Shown one piece after another: positions 11,948 to 23,560 of a DNA stretch of 64,000 nucleotides. The notes beneath the pieces are model-generated. The model did not search any database and had not been told where the DNA came from. It was given only the letters and a program-made list of their open reading frames with translations. Position 1 is the stretch's first letter. Every line of letters begins with the position of its first letter. The translations under genes were made by a program, and so were the position numbers. The DNA comes from Nymphalis io (lineage: Eukaryota > Arthropoda > Insecta > Lepidoptera > Nymphalidae): contig NC_065905.1 in NCBI RefSeq assembly GCF_905147045.1, positions 10,044,001 through 10,108,000 on the forward strand, given 5' to 3'.

Positions 11948-12185
11948 TAGCAAATTGGTCACCTGATGGTAAGTGGTAAACACTGCCCATAGACAATGCT
12001 ACTGTAAGAGATATTATCATACCGTAAAATGCCAACGCGCCACCAACCATGGGAACTAAGATGTTATGTCCTTTGTGCCTGTAGTTACACTTGCACTCAC
12101 CTTTCAAACCAGAACAAAACAATGCTATATATTGTTGTTTGGCAGTAGAAAAAATTATGTCTGGATAGTACCTACTCAGACATAG
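11948..12185 (+). repeat. Repeat C, diverged copy
   Basis: Blocks such as CACCTGATGGTAAGTGGT, GCGCCACCAACCATGGGAAC, TAGTTACACTTGCACTCACC and GTACCTACTCAGAC are clear. The GCGGTAGAATATCTGATG block is degraded. This is an older copy than those at 45.8 or 57.7 kb. Confidence 0.7.
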
Positions 12186-12189
12186 AAAA

Positions 12190-13300
12190 TTTTATATACT
12201 TAGTTATTAATACATAGTTCATAAATTATCATAATAGAAACATTTCCTTACGAAACAATAAATGAGTAACGAGTTGCGTCAATAAGTTAATGTAAGAGAC
12301 GGTTAAAAAACAACAAAATAAAAACAAACACACGAGTCCAACTGTTGAAATATGATTACGAAATAGAGTGCCCGGCAAACAATATTCGTAATATAATTCT
12401 TGACTGTACACAACACAAGCGTATATACATATAAAAAGGTGAAATTTGCCTGTTAAAAGTACTTATCATTGATACTGTAACTTATGTATTATGAGCGAGC
12501 GCTTTCGAAACAAAACTGGCAGTCGACACTTTTTGATGATACGAAAATTATAACGATTGAAAGAAAACTTTGTATATAATCGTTGGCGTATTTTACTAGT
12601 GGCAAGAAAAAAACTATCATAATTATGGTAAATAAGGAATAGATGGGTAACTTATATTTAGTATTAGAGTACTTGTATAATGTTGATCAGAGTTTCTAAC
12701 GATGTCATCACGTTCGTCTCGTTTTAACCAGAATAAATAACTACTTAACGTGGACGTAACTTAGAAAAGTAAGAATTGCGTGCTGTGAAATTGAAAATAC
12801 TCCAACAATCTCTATATTAGGTTATCAATGATCCCAAAAATGTATCACCAATTTTTTAAGTGTGGGCATCAATCTTAAATAGTAAGGAAAGAATACAAAG
12901 TGCAGTCAAGAGCTACATCTCTTTCTTAATTCATTCATTATTATAATTCCCTTGAAAATTTCGGAGATATTTCCGCATAATTATTTATTACTTAATTAGA
13001 AAGCACCTATCCTTCATGAGTTACAATTCCTATACCGATAGAAATATTTTCCTTACTAACGGATATAAAATAGTACCAAATGAATGAATCAGAGCGAGGA
13101 AATGGAACAAACTGCAAGATATTATTGCGTCGCTTATTTCGTACATCGATTCAGTGAACTATTACGAATGTTACAGTCGTGAAAATTTGAATAGCAACAT
13201 AACTAGATCGATCAATTATTTAGTTTGCTGCAACATATAATCTGAGCTTCAGAGCTAGTCTGTGAGAGCAAACTCGAAATTCACCGCAGAAAACGGTAGT
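12190..13300. other. Spacer without recognised features
   Basis: AT-rich, with several short open frames on both strands but no protein family signature and no repeat that I recognise. Confidence 0.4.
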
Positions 13301-13306
13301 AAAATA

Positions 13307-13615
13307 TTAGAAAGTGATATATGACATTGACTATAATTATAATATTTAAAGAATACACGCATCACAATAGCTTATCGCATAAGTCGTTTGTCAACATTTC
13401 ACGGGTGAGCAATGAAGTGAGCTCTTACAGAACAGCGCTGCAGAACATGATCGCGAAATAATGGGAAACGATATGCGACATTGACTATTATAATGATAAC
13501 GTTTAAGGTATTTACGCATCAGGATAGCATATCACCGTAAGTTCAACGTTTTACAAGTTATCACATTACGTTACGAAGTGAGATCTTACAGAATAGCCCT
13601 GCTGATATATCTCTG
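13307..13615 (+). repeat. Repeat E, two tandem diverged units (about 154-bp period)
   Basis: Two successive units share GACATTGACTATAAT / GACATTGACTATTAT, then ACGCATCA..ATAGC, then GAAGTGAG(C/A)TCTTACAGAA. GACATTGAC recurs at 13323 and 13477, a period of 154. A single unit occurs in reverse at about 16480-16610 and a diverged plus-strand unit at about 47757-47860, so it is dispersed as well as tandem. I cannot assign it to a known family. Confidence 0.6.
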
Positions 13616-13879
13616 ACTTCTTTTCGTTCTTCTTTTCCGATCAGTAGTTTTAACTTTTACCCAGTAGTTAGTAATAGAGTTTGATTTAGGCATGAAAAGA
13701 AAATGGTAGGCTAATTTCTAGGCTAATTCTCTAGTAGTCTAGTTCTCTAATAGCTTTAATATTTTTATATTGAAATACAATACAACTACAATACAATAGA
13801 TTATGCTACTACCTCAACAACTATTAAAAGTTGAGAAAATTTAACCTAACAGCAAGGGCATTCCCCATTCGTCCTGGGA

Positions 13880-14145
13880 ATGACAAGTAGGATACCTGAT
13901 GGTAAATGGATAGACTAGCATTTTAAGAAATGTAAACCATCACTTACATCGCCAAAACGCCACCTGCTTTGGTAACTAAGATCATATGAGCCTAATGCTT
14001 GTTAAGCTGGCTAACTCGCCGATCAAACCTGAAAACAACAGTACTAAATATTTTTAGTACTGTTGTGTATGTTTATAGTTTGGCGGTAGAATATATGATG
14101 ACTGGGTGGTACCTATCAAGTAGATAATTACCGTGGTAAAATTCT
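13880..14145 (+). repeat. Repeat C, diverged copy
   Basis: It has ATACCTGATGGTAAATGG, AAACCATCACTTACATCGCC, GCGGTAGAATATATGATGA and TGGGTGGTACCTA in the expected order. It contains a small internal inverted TTAGTACTG / CAGTACTAA duplication near 14040-14065. Confidence 0.65.
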
Positions 14146-14149
14146 ATGG

Positions 14150-15214
14150 TACATAATATATGTATAAAGATATCGCGATACAAAAAGAAAATCGAATTAA
14201 AAAGCTTATTTTAAAGTCCCTTCATGATATTAATGATTTCTTTATTGGATGGCATGAAGCAAATCAACTTGCGTAATTAAAAAAAAACCGTAAACTTTAA
14301 ATGACGTACAATTTTTACTTTATCAAACTTGAGCTATGCACTTGAGGAAAAGGATAAATTGAAACAATAATTATATTACAGCACTGCTTGTCATTTTCAC
14401 TGCCTATAAACGGCCTTTCTTTGCATTACATAAAAATAATTAAAGTTACAAAAGATCTAAACCATTTTTTATATCGACGTTACGCAAAGGAATTCGGGCA
14501 GAAACCACTGTATCACTTTTTTTTTTATACATGTCACGAAACCACTAACAACGGGGACAATTTATCGTGATGGGAATCTATATTATAGGTCAAAGTATAA
14601 TGATATATTAAACAGTGTTATTCCTAATATAGGAAATTTAGCTTCATAATAATATATTTTAATAACGTTATATACTCTGGATGGGCTCCGGCTGATCTGA
14701 ACGAATTTCTGATTAATCTAGATCTGATACTGCATGCTAAAGAAGAACTTTACGATTCCCAATCTTGTAAATAATTCGTTTGACCGGACATTCGTATATT
14801 TTTTATGGTTTGGTATTTATAGTTATAAATGGGGAAAATATTTGCAAATATATGAATATATACTTTTATCTACTTTACCGAAAGACAACACTTACATACG
14901 TCTCTATTTTATTAAAATAACATTTCTTAAAAATCAAAGTTAAAAATCTTTATTCAATAGAAGAATTACACATACTTTTTTAAAAAAAAATATAATAATA
15001 ATGATATGCTTAGATTTAATATACTTTTTTATATATTCCCTGTAACGTTCTTTTTTTCATTCTACCATCTGAAGACTAAAAGAGCAGCGTGCAGATTTAT
15101 AAGAAATTGATGAAGCTGTTGTTTGACACAGGCTATGCATCCAAGTATCAATGTCGCAACCTCTCCAAGGTCTGAAGATCACAGGCAAGTTGCCTTTAGC
15201 GTGAATTTGTTCCT
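14150..15214. other. Spacer upstream of gene B
   Basis: AT-rich with no recognised coding sequence. The part from about 15080 is GC-richer and leads into the candidate first exon of gene B. Confidence 0.35.
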
Positions 15215-15305
15215 TCAGTTAGATTTAACTGCTCACTCCGTCTGAGCGTGCATTGCGCGTCGCGTGTAAACATCGCGTGGTTTGAAGTGAATTTTAAATT
15301 ACGAA
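15215..15305 (+). promoter_or_regulatory. Candidate start site and non-coding first exon of CRAL-TRIO gene B
   Basis: A TCAGTT initiator at 15215-15220 is followed by a GC-richer block (GCGTGCATTGCGCGTCGCGTG) free of repeats. The block ends ATTACGAA before a consensus donor GTAAGT at 15306. The coding exon of gene B has an acceptor at 20862-20863 and UTR from 20864, so a spliced leader exon is needed. An intron of about 5.5 kb would join them. No TATA box is evident. Confidence 0.5.
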
Positions 15306-15825
15306 GTAAGTATAAATATTTTATCCGATTATTATTAAAATAGTTCAAAAAGTAATGGGTGTTCAATATTATTTTGAATTTATTTCATTAAAACTACCTG
15401 TAATTTTTAAAACATATTTTCGAATTTACCAAACCATCGTTTGATTATTAACAGCAACAACAACAATATTCCAATGAATTATGTACAGGGAAGCCTAAAA
15501 CTGTTAAGTGGGGATGATGATAAGAGGTCAGGATCGAACCTGCAACTATAACATCATTATGCAAACTATATAGGCATAACCATTTAGGCATTGAGGCTTA
15601 AAATAATATAACATAGTTTATAGTAACAACCAAAAAAAATATATTTAGTTGCATCTATCATTAAGTTTCATAATTAGTGCAATAAGATTGTTATAATTTA
15701 TTATTGAATTACTTTATTGCACGATAATTATCGCTGTATAGTCTTGACATTCTTGATAATGAATGATTTATTTATTCTATTTTTTTTTTTTTTGAAAAGT
15801 GGTATTCATAGATGTCGCACGGTAT

Positions 15826-16221
15826 ATTTTTATTGATTATCACAAGAGACCTTCGACGTCATGATGACGACTGTACGATGACTATATTTTTATAGTATAG
15901 GTAGGCGGACGAGCATATATGCTACCTGATGGTAAGTGATCACCAACGCCCATGGACATTTTTATTGATTATCACAAGAGACCTTCGACGTCATGATGAC
16001 GACTGTACGATGACTATATTTTTATAGTATAGGTAGGCGGACGAGCATATATGCTACCTGATGGTAAGTGATCACCAACGCCCATGGACATTTTTATTGA
16101 TTATCACAAGAGACCTTCGACGTCATGATGACGACTGTACGATGACTATATTTTTATAGTATAGGTAGGCGGACGAGCATATATGCTACCTGATGGTAAG
16201 TGATCACCAACGCCCATGGAC
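15826..16221 (+). repeat. 132-bp tandem triplication (three units identical by eye)
   Basis: Units lie at 15826-15957, 15958-16089 and 16090-16221, and no differences are visible between them. Each joins about 70 bp of non-repeat flank (ATTTTTATTGATTATCACAA through the GACGTCATGATGACGAC block) to the first 50 bp of repeat C (GTAGGCGGACGAGCATATAT, GTAAGTGATCACCAACGCCC). After the third unit the rest of repeat C continues. The duplication therefore happened after the repeat C insertion, recently, or has been homogenised. An assembly artefact is possible. Confidence 0.9.
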
Positions 16222-16430
16222 ATTGTAAAAAATGTCAACCATCGCCAATGCTCCACCAACCTTGGAAAGTAAGATGTTATGTCCCCTGTGCCTGTAATTA
16301 CACTGGTTCACTCACTCTTCAAACCGGACCACAACAGTACCAAGTAGTTCTGTTTTGCGGTAGAATATCTGATGAGTGGGTGGTACCTACCCAGACGAGC
16401 TTGCACAAAGCCCTACCACCAGTAAATTCA
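16222..16430 (+). repeat. Repeat C, body of the copy whose head is triplicated
   Basis: It continues from the triplication with GTCAACCATCGCCAATG, GCGGTAGAATATCTGATGAG, GTGGTACCTACCCAGACGAG and CTACCACCAGTAAA. The middle is shortened slightly (CATCGCCAATG). Confidence 0.85.
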
Positions 16431-16479
16431 TAATATCTAAATCGAAAACTTATATGGTTCTTTGTTCAACAGTGTTATT

Positions 16480-16612
16480 CTTTAAGAAATCACTTCATAA
16501 CTCACCCGTGAATTGTTGAATCGGTTAGACTTATGGTGATACACTATTTTGATACGTGTATTCTTGAAATATTATAATTATTATAATACATCGCATATTA
16601 CTTTTTACGATC
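16480..16612 (-). repeat. Repeat E, single unit, minus orientation
   Basis: The reverse complement shows TAATATTTCAAGAATACACG, TATCACCATAAGTC and TTCACGGGTGAGTTATGAAG. These match the tandem units at 13.3-13.6 kb in order. Confidence 0.55.
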
Positions 16613-18605
16613 GTTTCTTGCATTTGAAGTTTGTACTTACAGCCGTACAATTCTTCTTAGATTACAGATAGTAATACTGAAAGTACAAAGATAAAATTAA
16701 TAATAATAATCATTTATTTGCATGAAATATAGTTTTACAGATGTTATAATTTCTTTATAAGTCTCTAATACATTTCGCCCACGATAGGCACGAAAATATA
16801 TTTGTTACCAAGTAATTAATAAAAATAAAGTTTTTGTAAACGCCGATATTTCTAACTTGATATATAGTATATTAAAAAATATACTTATATCATATTATGT
16901 ATTATTTCAATACGTAAAAATTTTAATGACGTCTTTTGTCTCATTGAGCATTGTTTTTGCGTACGGTCGCGACATCAGGACCAATAAGGTTAAGCTTATT
17001 TAAATTCAAGTTATGTTCTTAATTGTATAGAGACAATCATTATTTTATTCATTTGTTCCATCGCATAAAGCATATGCCACGTAATGTTAAATTTATAAGT
17101 ATATATGGAGATATATTGTACCGATTTTGGTAAAACTAGCGCTGCGATGAAAAAACATCGTAATGAAATTCAATCCTAATAAAAATACATCCGACTTTTT
17201 CTTTTCTATTATTTGTGTGTTTTATTTTATACTGGAAGAAATCTATAATTGATAAGATGAAACTTCATTTACGTTTGAAATTTTGTATCTGTTTTGTCTT
17301 TCATCTCTTTCAGTATTACAAGCTTTCACATTAATTACCATCAGTTAAATTTATTTAGATGTGCAATTTTTAAAAAAAAAACACCAGTAAATTTTTACTT
17401 TTGCCAAATAATTTATATCATATTTCAATTAACATATCGTGCACAAAATTATCGTTTGCACAATTGACTGTTCTACGACTTTTACATCTTTAGATAAAAA
17501 ATTAAGTTTCCCAAAAATAGACAATTCACGGTTGAGCGACTAAATAGATTATGAACAACATTTGTTATGTAATGTGACTGGATCGTAATCGTCTTTGGTG
17601 TAGTTGCTAGCTTACGAGACACAGCGTGGTCCTTATTTCCGCAGTTCCGACTCATAAAATAGACCTCTATTTTCACTCACACAACTCCAAGTTTTAAAGT
17701 GTATATTTTTAAATTATCCATACCTCAATTAACAGGTAAATCCGATGGATATCTCTCCGGATTGCCATTTACAAGAAGCATTAGCTTAATTCATTGAAAT
17801 TGATAGTAATATTTGGAAGGGCGGACCGCTGTTGCTCTTATTCTTATATTGCGCAACAAAATTAAATTGCACAAAAAGTAGGCCCAACTATTGCAATCTC
17901 TTCTAGTAAAAGGTTATTGTAGGCGTGAAAATGAAAGTAAGAAAGAAATATTAATAATATTATATATATATATATATATCTATGTCGTCAATAATGTATA
18001 TATATAGTATATATATGTTTAGAATGTAACCTCTTTTTATGTTGATTTTTATTTTTATTTAAATTTAGTTTCGAGAATGTGACGGATAAAAAACAAAAAA
18101 AAAAGAGTGTGTCAAAAAAAAAAAAGAATTAAGATGAAACGTATTAAAAATTGAGAAAATAAAATAACGAGTTTGATTTGCAATAAATGTGATATAAGTT
18201 TTAATTTTTAATCACATCGCAACAATATATAACTTAGACAATGTAACTCAGTCTATGTTTTTGTGTTTAACTTAATTCGGAAAAGATCTTACAACTTTCC
18301 GCGGAGGAATTCACAACAGACATTCGCCAGTTCTGCATGAACTGACAAAACGTTTCCTTGGACAAAAGTTTTGAAACCATAGTAGGACGAAGGTTAAGTT
18401 TGCGTAATCGTTGTTTGCACTCAGATTATGAATTGTCAATTATGGTAATGGCAAATATATCTAACCGTAATATTTTCATGGCAATTATTGTTATAAATGA
18501 ACTTTTTATAAATAACATTTACATAATCCTTGTTCATGATGAGTAATTATTAGAAATTTTTACCGTCACTTTAAGGTATATACGTAACAAATATCTATAT
18601 TTTAT
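16613..18605. other. Spacer in the presumed 5' intron of gene B
   Basis: AT-rich with (TA)n runs near 17960-18015. No coding exon or family signature is recognised. It would lie between the candidate first exon (ending at 15305) and the coding start of gene B. Confidence 0.4.
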
Positions 18606-18611
18606 ATACAT

Positions 18612-18842
18612 ATTACTTGGTGATCAGATATTCTAACACAAAACAGCAGTGTTAAGTATTTTTGTGTTCCGGTTTTAAGGGTGAGTGAGCTAGCGTAACT
18701 ACAGGTACAAGGGACATTATATCTTTGTTCTTAGGGTTGGTGGCATATTGGATGGTTAATATTTCTTACAATGCCAATGCCTTTGGGTAGTAGTGACCAC
18801 TTACCACCAGGTGGCCCATTTGCCCGTCCGCCTATTATATAA
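18612..18842 (-). repeat. Repeat C, minus orientation, 3'-truncated
   Basis: Reverse-complement blocks are present: GTGTTCCGGTTT, GGTGAGTGAGC, TTCTTACAATGCCAATGCC and GTGGCCCATTTGCCCGTCCG. The end carrying CCAGACGAGCTTGC is missing. Confidence 0.75.
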
Positions 18843-20305
18843 AAACATATTATATAAAAACAATCACTTAATACTGTACTTAAACTCTATTTAATACAAA
18901 ACTGTACTAATATAACATAAAATCTATTCGAAGTTCTAAAAAAGGTTTAGCGAACCAAATAACGGAATGTCGTCTGTTACGTTGCGACAGTGTTGCGCTT
19001 GCGCCGATTGCAAAAATCTTCCGCTTAAGAAACCATTTACTAGTTAAATGTAATAAGGTACCTTTTATTACTGGTACGGAGTATTTTTTAATTAAATATA
19101 AGAAATATTTATTTATTTTAATGACACACTAATTACAGTAAAAGCAATACATTATTATACTTAAATAAAGCCAGACTATAATATTCCACAATACGTGCGC
19201 TAACAGCGTAAGTACTTATACAGTACAAGAGGTTTAGTTAGCAAATAATAATAATAATAATATAAGAAAAACATTTAAAAAAAAAACAAAATTCAGAAAG
19301 CAAAACATTAAATTATATTTTTAAGTATTTATTAAAAAAATATCACCCGTAGGTTATTAATAGTAAATATCCTATTTGATAAATGTAATCGAATTCGGAA
19401 GTCCTAAGTTCGATAAATCTCACTTACTCGTAATAGGTATTGTACATAACTGAGTTATGTTTGGGCATGCCCACATCACATCACATTCGTATGTACTTAT
19501 ATTTTGATTTTATTGTAAAACTAGCTGACCCGTGCCCACTTCGTATGGCGGTAAACATTTTTACTATGATTTATTTCCTGACTGCCAAAAGTCGCGTTGG
19601 CTGAACATTAACAAAATTGTCTTGCGTATTTGATTTTTTAAATTATCTCTTAAACTATGCAACCAAAAACATAATGGAAAAATGGATTTAATCTAAATAT
19701 AATTTTCTTGATGATAAATCAATTTATTGCTGAATATATTGACGTGTTGTATATTAAAAAAACACGGATGGGTTCGATATCGTATTATCTATTTAACTAT
19801 TCGTCCAAATTATATGCAGTAACAGGAAAAAGTCTTTAGTTTTAAACACTTGAAATGATAAGTTTACTTATATTGATAAGATTTGATAATTGTTGATAAT
19901 ATATGACCAATAAAAATGACGATTTAATTTTTTTTTTAATACAAAAAAAACAATTTTTGTGACTTAAATATAAAAGTAAGACATATGTTGTCGCTGACTT
20001 TTTGTAGGCATTATTAAGCTCTACAACTTTTCTCTAGAACTCAATCATATAGCTCGTTAAAGCAGCGTTCGTAGGAAACGTTTTCGTTCGACCGTTTTTT
20101 CTCCGACTTACTTTGCAAATCCGACTACCACGAAAAAGTCTTTTCATTTTTCGGGATATTATATAACTTATGCTATTCACAAATAATGTAGTCGGTAAAG
20201 GAATTTTTAAAATCGATTCAATAGATCCAGAGATTACCCCCTACAACCTCACAAACTTTACCTCTTTATGATATTAGTATGGATATTTCAAGCTACTGTC
20301 ACAAT
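18843..20305. other. Spacer in the presumed 5' intron of gene B
   Basis: No gene is recognised. At 19523-19560 the motif ACTAGCTGACCCGTGCCCAC belongs to a short motif (ACTAGCTNACCCG.GC..CTTCG) that recurs around 26645, 33985, 39808, 43340 and 56231. It is common in lepidopteran repeats and I cannot name the family. Confidence 0.35.
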
Positions 20306-20309
20306 ATGT

Positions 20310-20512
20310 ACAGTGGTACCACTGAGTCTGGAAGTTGGAAGTGAGTACACTCCCGTGCATCGCAGAGCACGTAAAGCCGCTGCACCTGAACTCTTTCTGG
20401 TCATGTCGGCTTGCCGTCCCATCGGATTATGTGAGTTAGGGAACTATAATATGTAAAAAGCTGTTAGCTAATCTCTGTTGAATAGGCCGCCTTGGCTGAA
20501 ATCGATCCTAAC
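20310..20512 (+). repeat. SINE-D, 3' half
   Basis: It has GAGTCTGGAAGTTGGAAGTG, ACACTCCCGTGCATCGCAGA, GCACGTAAAGCCG, TGCCGTCCCATCGGATTATG and GCCGCCTTGGCTGAAATCG in order. This is the same set as in reverse at 54393-54726. It is followed directly by (TA)n at about 20518-20562. Confidence 0.75.
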
Positions 20513-20517
20513 ATATC

Positions 20518-20518
20518 G

Positions 20519-20562
<44 letters not shown>
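20518..20562. repeat. (TA)n microsatellite
   Basis: About 45 bases of alternating TA lie directly after the SINE-D 3' end, 0.3 kb upstream of the gene B start codon. The length is likely to vary between individuals. Confidence 0.9.
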
Positions 20563-20565
<3 letters not shown>

Positions 20566-20872
20566 ATATTTAAAAACAAGAAGAATTTACCGCTTTATTA
20601 ATTTAATGTCCCTTACTCAAAGGTTGTCTGGAAGGGAGCGATCCCTTCGTAACATATACTATTCTATTATATATTTCTATATATTTTTTATGATTAACTT
20701 TGTGATTATACTCATGTCATCAGTAAGTAATTAAAATGTTATGTTTAGCAAAAATAGGAATATCTACGTTTGTTTAAAACCTTTGTATGTATAAAGTTAT
20801 TAATGTATAACATAATTAGAATTGTATCACATACAATGAGTTAAAAATTAAAAATGCTTACAGTTAATCGTC

Positions 20873-22162
20873 ATGGCGTCTGTTGCAACATTAGTTCAGC
20901 CGACGGGGGAGATGTGGAAGAAAATTCGTGTTGAATTGAATGAAGATGTTAACACGAGAGATCAAGACCTCACAGCGATTAAGGAATGGCTCCGGAAACA
21001 GCCATATTTACCTGACGAATGGGGTGAGTGTATTATGTAAATAACATCGAATTTATACGATAGGCTTTAAGACCATCTGGGTCGCATTCATATATATGTG
21101 TTTTATAATTGTAATTTTTTTTTTGTTAAATTTTTTCTTCAATTATTTAGTTTTTTTATGTAGAATAGGTAGGCGGTCGATCATATGGGCCACCTAATGG
21201 TAAGTGGGCACCAACGCCCATAGACATTGGCATTGTAAGAAATGTTAATCATCGCTTACATCGCCAATGCGCCACCAACCTTGGGATCTAAGATGTTGTG
21301 TCCTTTGTGCCTGTAATTACACTGTCTTACTCACTCTTCAAACACAACAATGCTATGTGTTGCTGTTTTGCGGTAGAATATCTGATAAGTGGGTGGTATC
21401 TACCCAGACGAGCTTGCACAAAGCCCTATCACCAGTAAAGTACTAGCTGGTGCATGCGACTTTGTTCACGTGAAGGTCGGTTTCATTTTGATATATTAAA
21501 AAAGTGCAAGTGTTCATGTTTTGTTACTCTTTTTTTATCGCCGACACTAGTTTTAGGATATATTTATTCAATGTACATACGGTCTACTGCTTTATTATAT
21601 GTATTGAAGACGAGTTTAAAATTATATTTAAATGTCGATAGCTTTTTTCATTGTCGGCCGCTTACAATTAAAGCCTAATGTTGCTCCAAATTTTGCTTAA
21701 TCTACCTGTTAAAAGCACAAATCCTTTTAAGAAAAACTACGGAGATTTGGAGATGCGTATACAGACAGACAAATTAAAAAAAATACATTTTCGTTTTCTG
21801 TTACTACTTATCGCCCACACTCGTTTTTTATAAAATGTACAGACAGACGGTTTCTACTGCTTTGTTATAGAATAGAATAGAACAGAATATGCTTTATTGT
21901 ACACCAAAAGAGTTACAGAACCATTTTAAACACGAACACAAAAAAAACCGAATATATGTATTACATTACATAATGTTCTGGTTTCATCTTTTTCTTATTT
22001 ACTTATTAGTTGTTTTACTGCTAAATGCCATTAACTTGTGTTAATGTGTTCCGGGTTAAAAAGTAATTGAGTGCACAATGAACATAACATCTAATATACT
22101 ATAGTTGAAACATTGATAGTGTTAGAAGTAAATATATAATTTATATATATATTTACTTCTAC

Positions 22163-22226
<64 letters not shown>

Positions 22227-23506
22227 ACCACTTCCTCCAGCAATCTTGGTTTATTTCTACTGTAATACACTCTAATGTATTATTATGTATGTATTATTTG
22301 GTACTGTTGTGTTCCGGTTTGAAGGGTGAGTGAGCCAGTGTAATTACAGGCACAAGGGACATAACATCTTAGTTCCCAAGGTTGGTGGCGCATTGGTGAT
22401 GTAAGCGATGGTTAACATTTCTTACAATGCCAATGTCTAAGGGCGTTTGGTGACCACTTACCATCTGGTGGCCCATATGCTCGTCCGCCTTCCTATTCTA
22501 TAAAATGTAAGCGTTTCAATTAATATATATATATTAATATATATATAATTTCAATTAATTTATATATATATATATAAAAATTAATTGAAATTTGTAAGTT
22601 AAATTCGTTTCGTTTTATAATAAATGTTACAACCTAGATGATCTAGCATATTAGTATTTTTCACCAGACTCAAACTATATATAATATGTTTTGTGTAGTT
22701 GACCTATTGTTGATAGAGCCGTAAAATCGGAGGGAACGCCATTACGATTAGAATGAAACATAAAAAGATACAGTAAATTATCATTAAGAAACTGCAATTA
22801 AATAAAACAATTTCCCAGTGTAATAATACATACGCATACTCATAATTGTAGCTAAATTACGATGTCAATTATTATTTATGTGAAATAAAAGTATTTTTTT
22901 TTCACATATCAAAACGAGATATAAGGAGAATTACACTTGTTATTGCAATTGTTATTTTTTCTATAGACGAAGGTCGGATCATGACCTTCCTTCGGGGCTG
23001 CAGCTTCTCTTTGGAGAAATGTAAGAAGAAACTCGACATGTACTTCACTATGAGAGCTGCTTGTCCAGAATTCTTCACCAACCGGGACATCAACAGACCA
23101 GAACTTCAAGAACTAATAACCAAAGCGTATGTATACATTTGTACATAAATATAAAAAAATATATACCAATAAATAATACAGACTATTGTTTATAGAAAAA
23201 CTACTGTGATTAGAGAAGTCAGAGCCGGGCTGGCTCAGTGGTAGGAACGGATGAATTATAAATATATGTATATAAGGTTACGGGCTTAAATCCGGTTAAT
23301 TATCGCTGAAGTTTCATGACTGCTCTTGGGTTCAGTGAAGGAAAACATTGCGAGAAAACCTGCACGTGATCTTACCTAGTGAAATTTTGTCTCTATCTAC
23401 AGATATATATATATTTATTTTTCCTTTTGATATACTAACTATAAAATAATCCGGATGTAAAAAAGTACAAAACTAAAAAACAATTGCGAAATAAAAAAAT
23501 AATATG

Positions 23507-23560
<54 letters not shown>

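Noticed and set aside
20492..20734. 80-codon open frame with an IYIYIY run
   Set aside because: The run is the translation of a (TA)n microsatellite.
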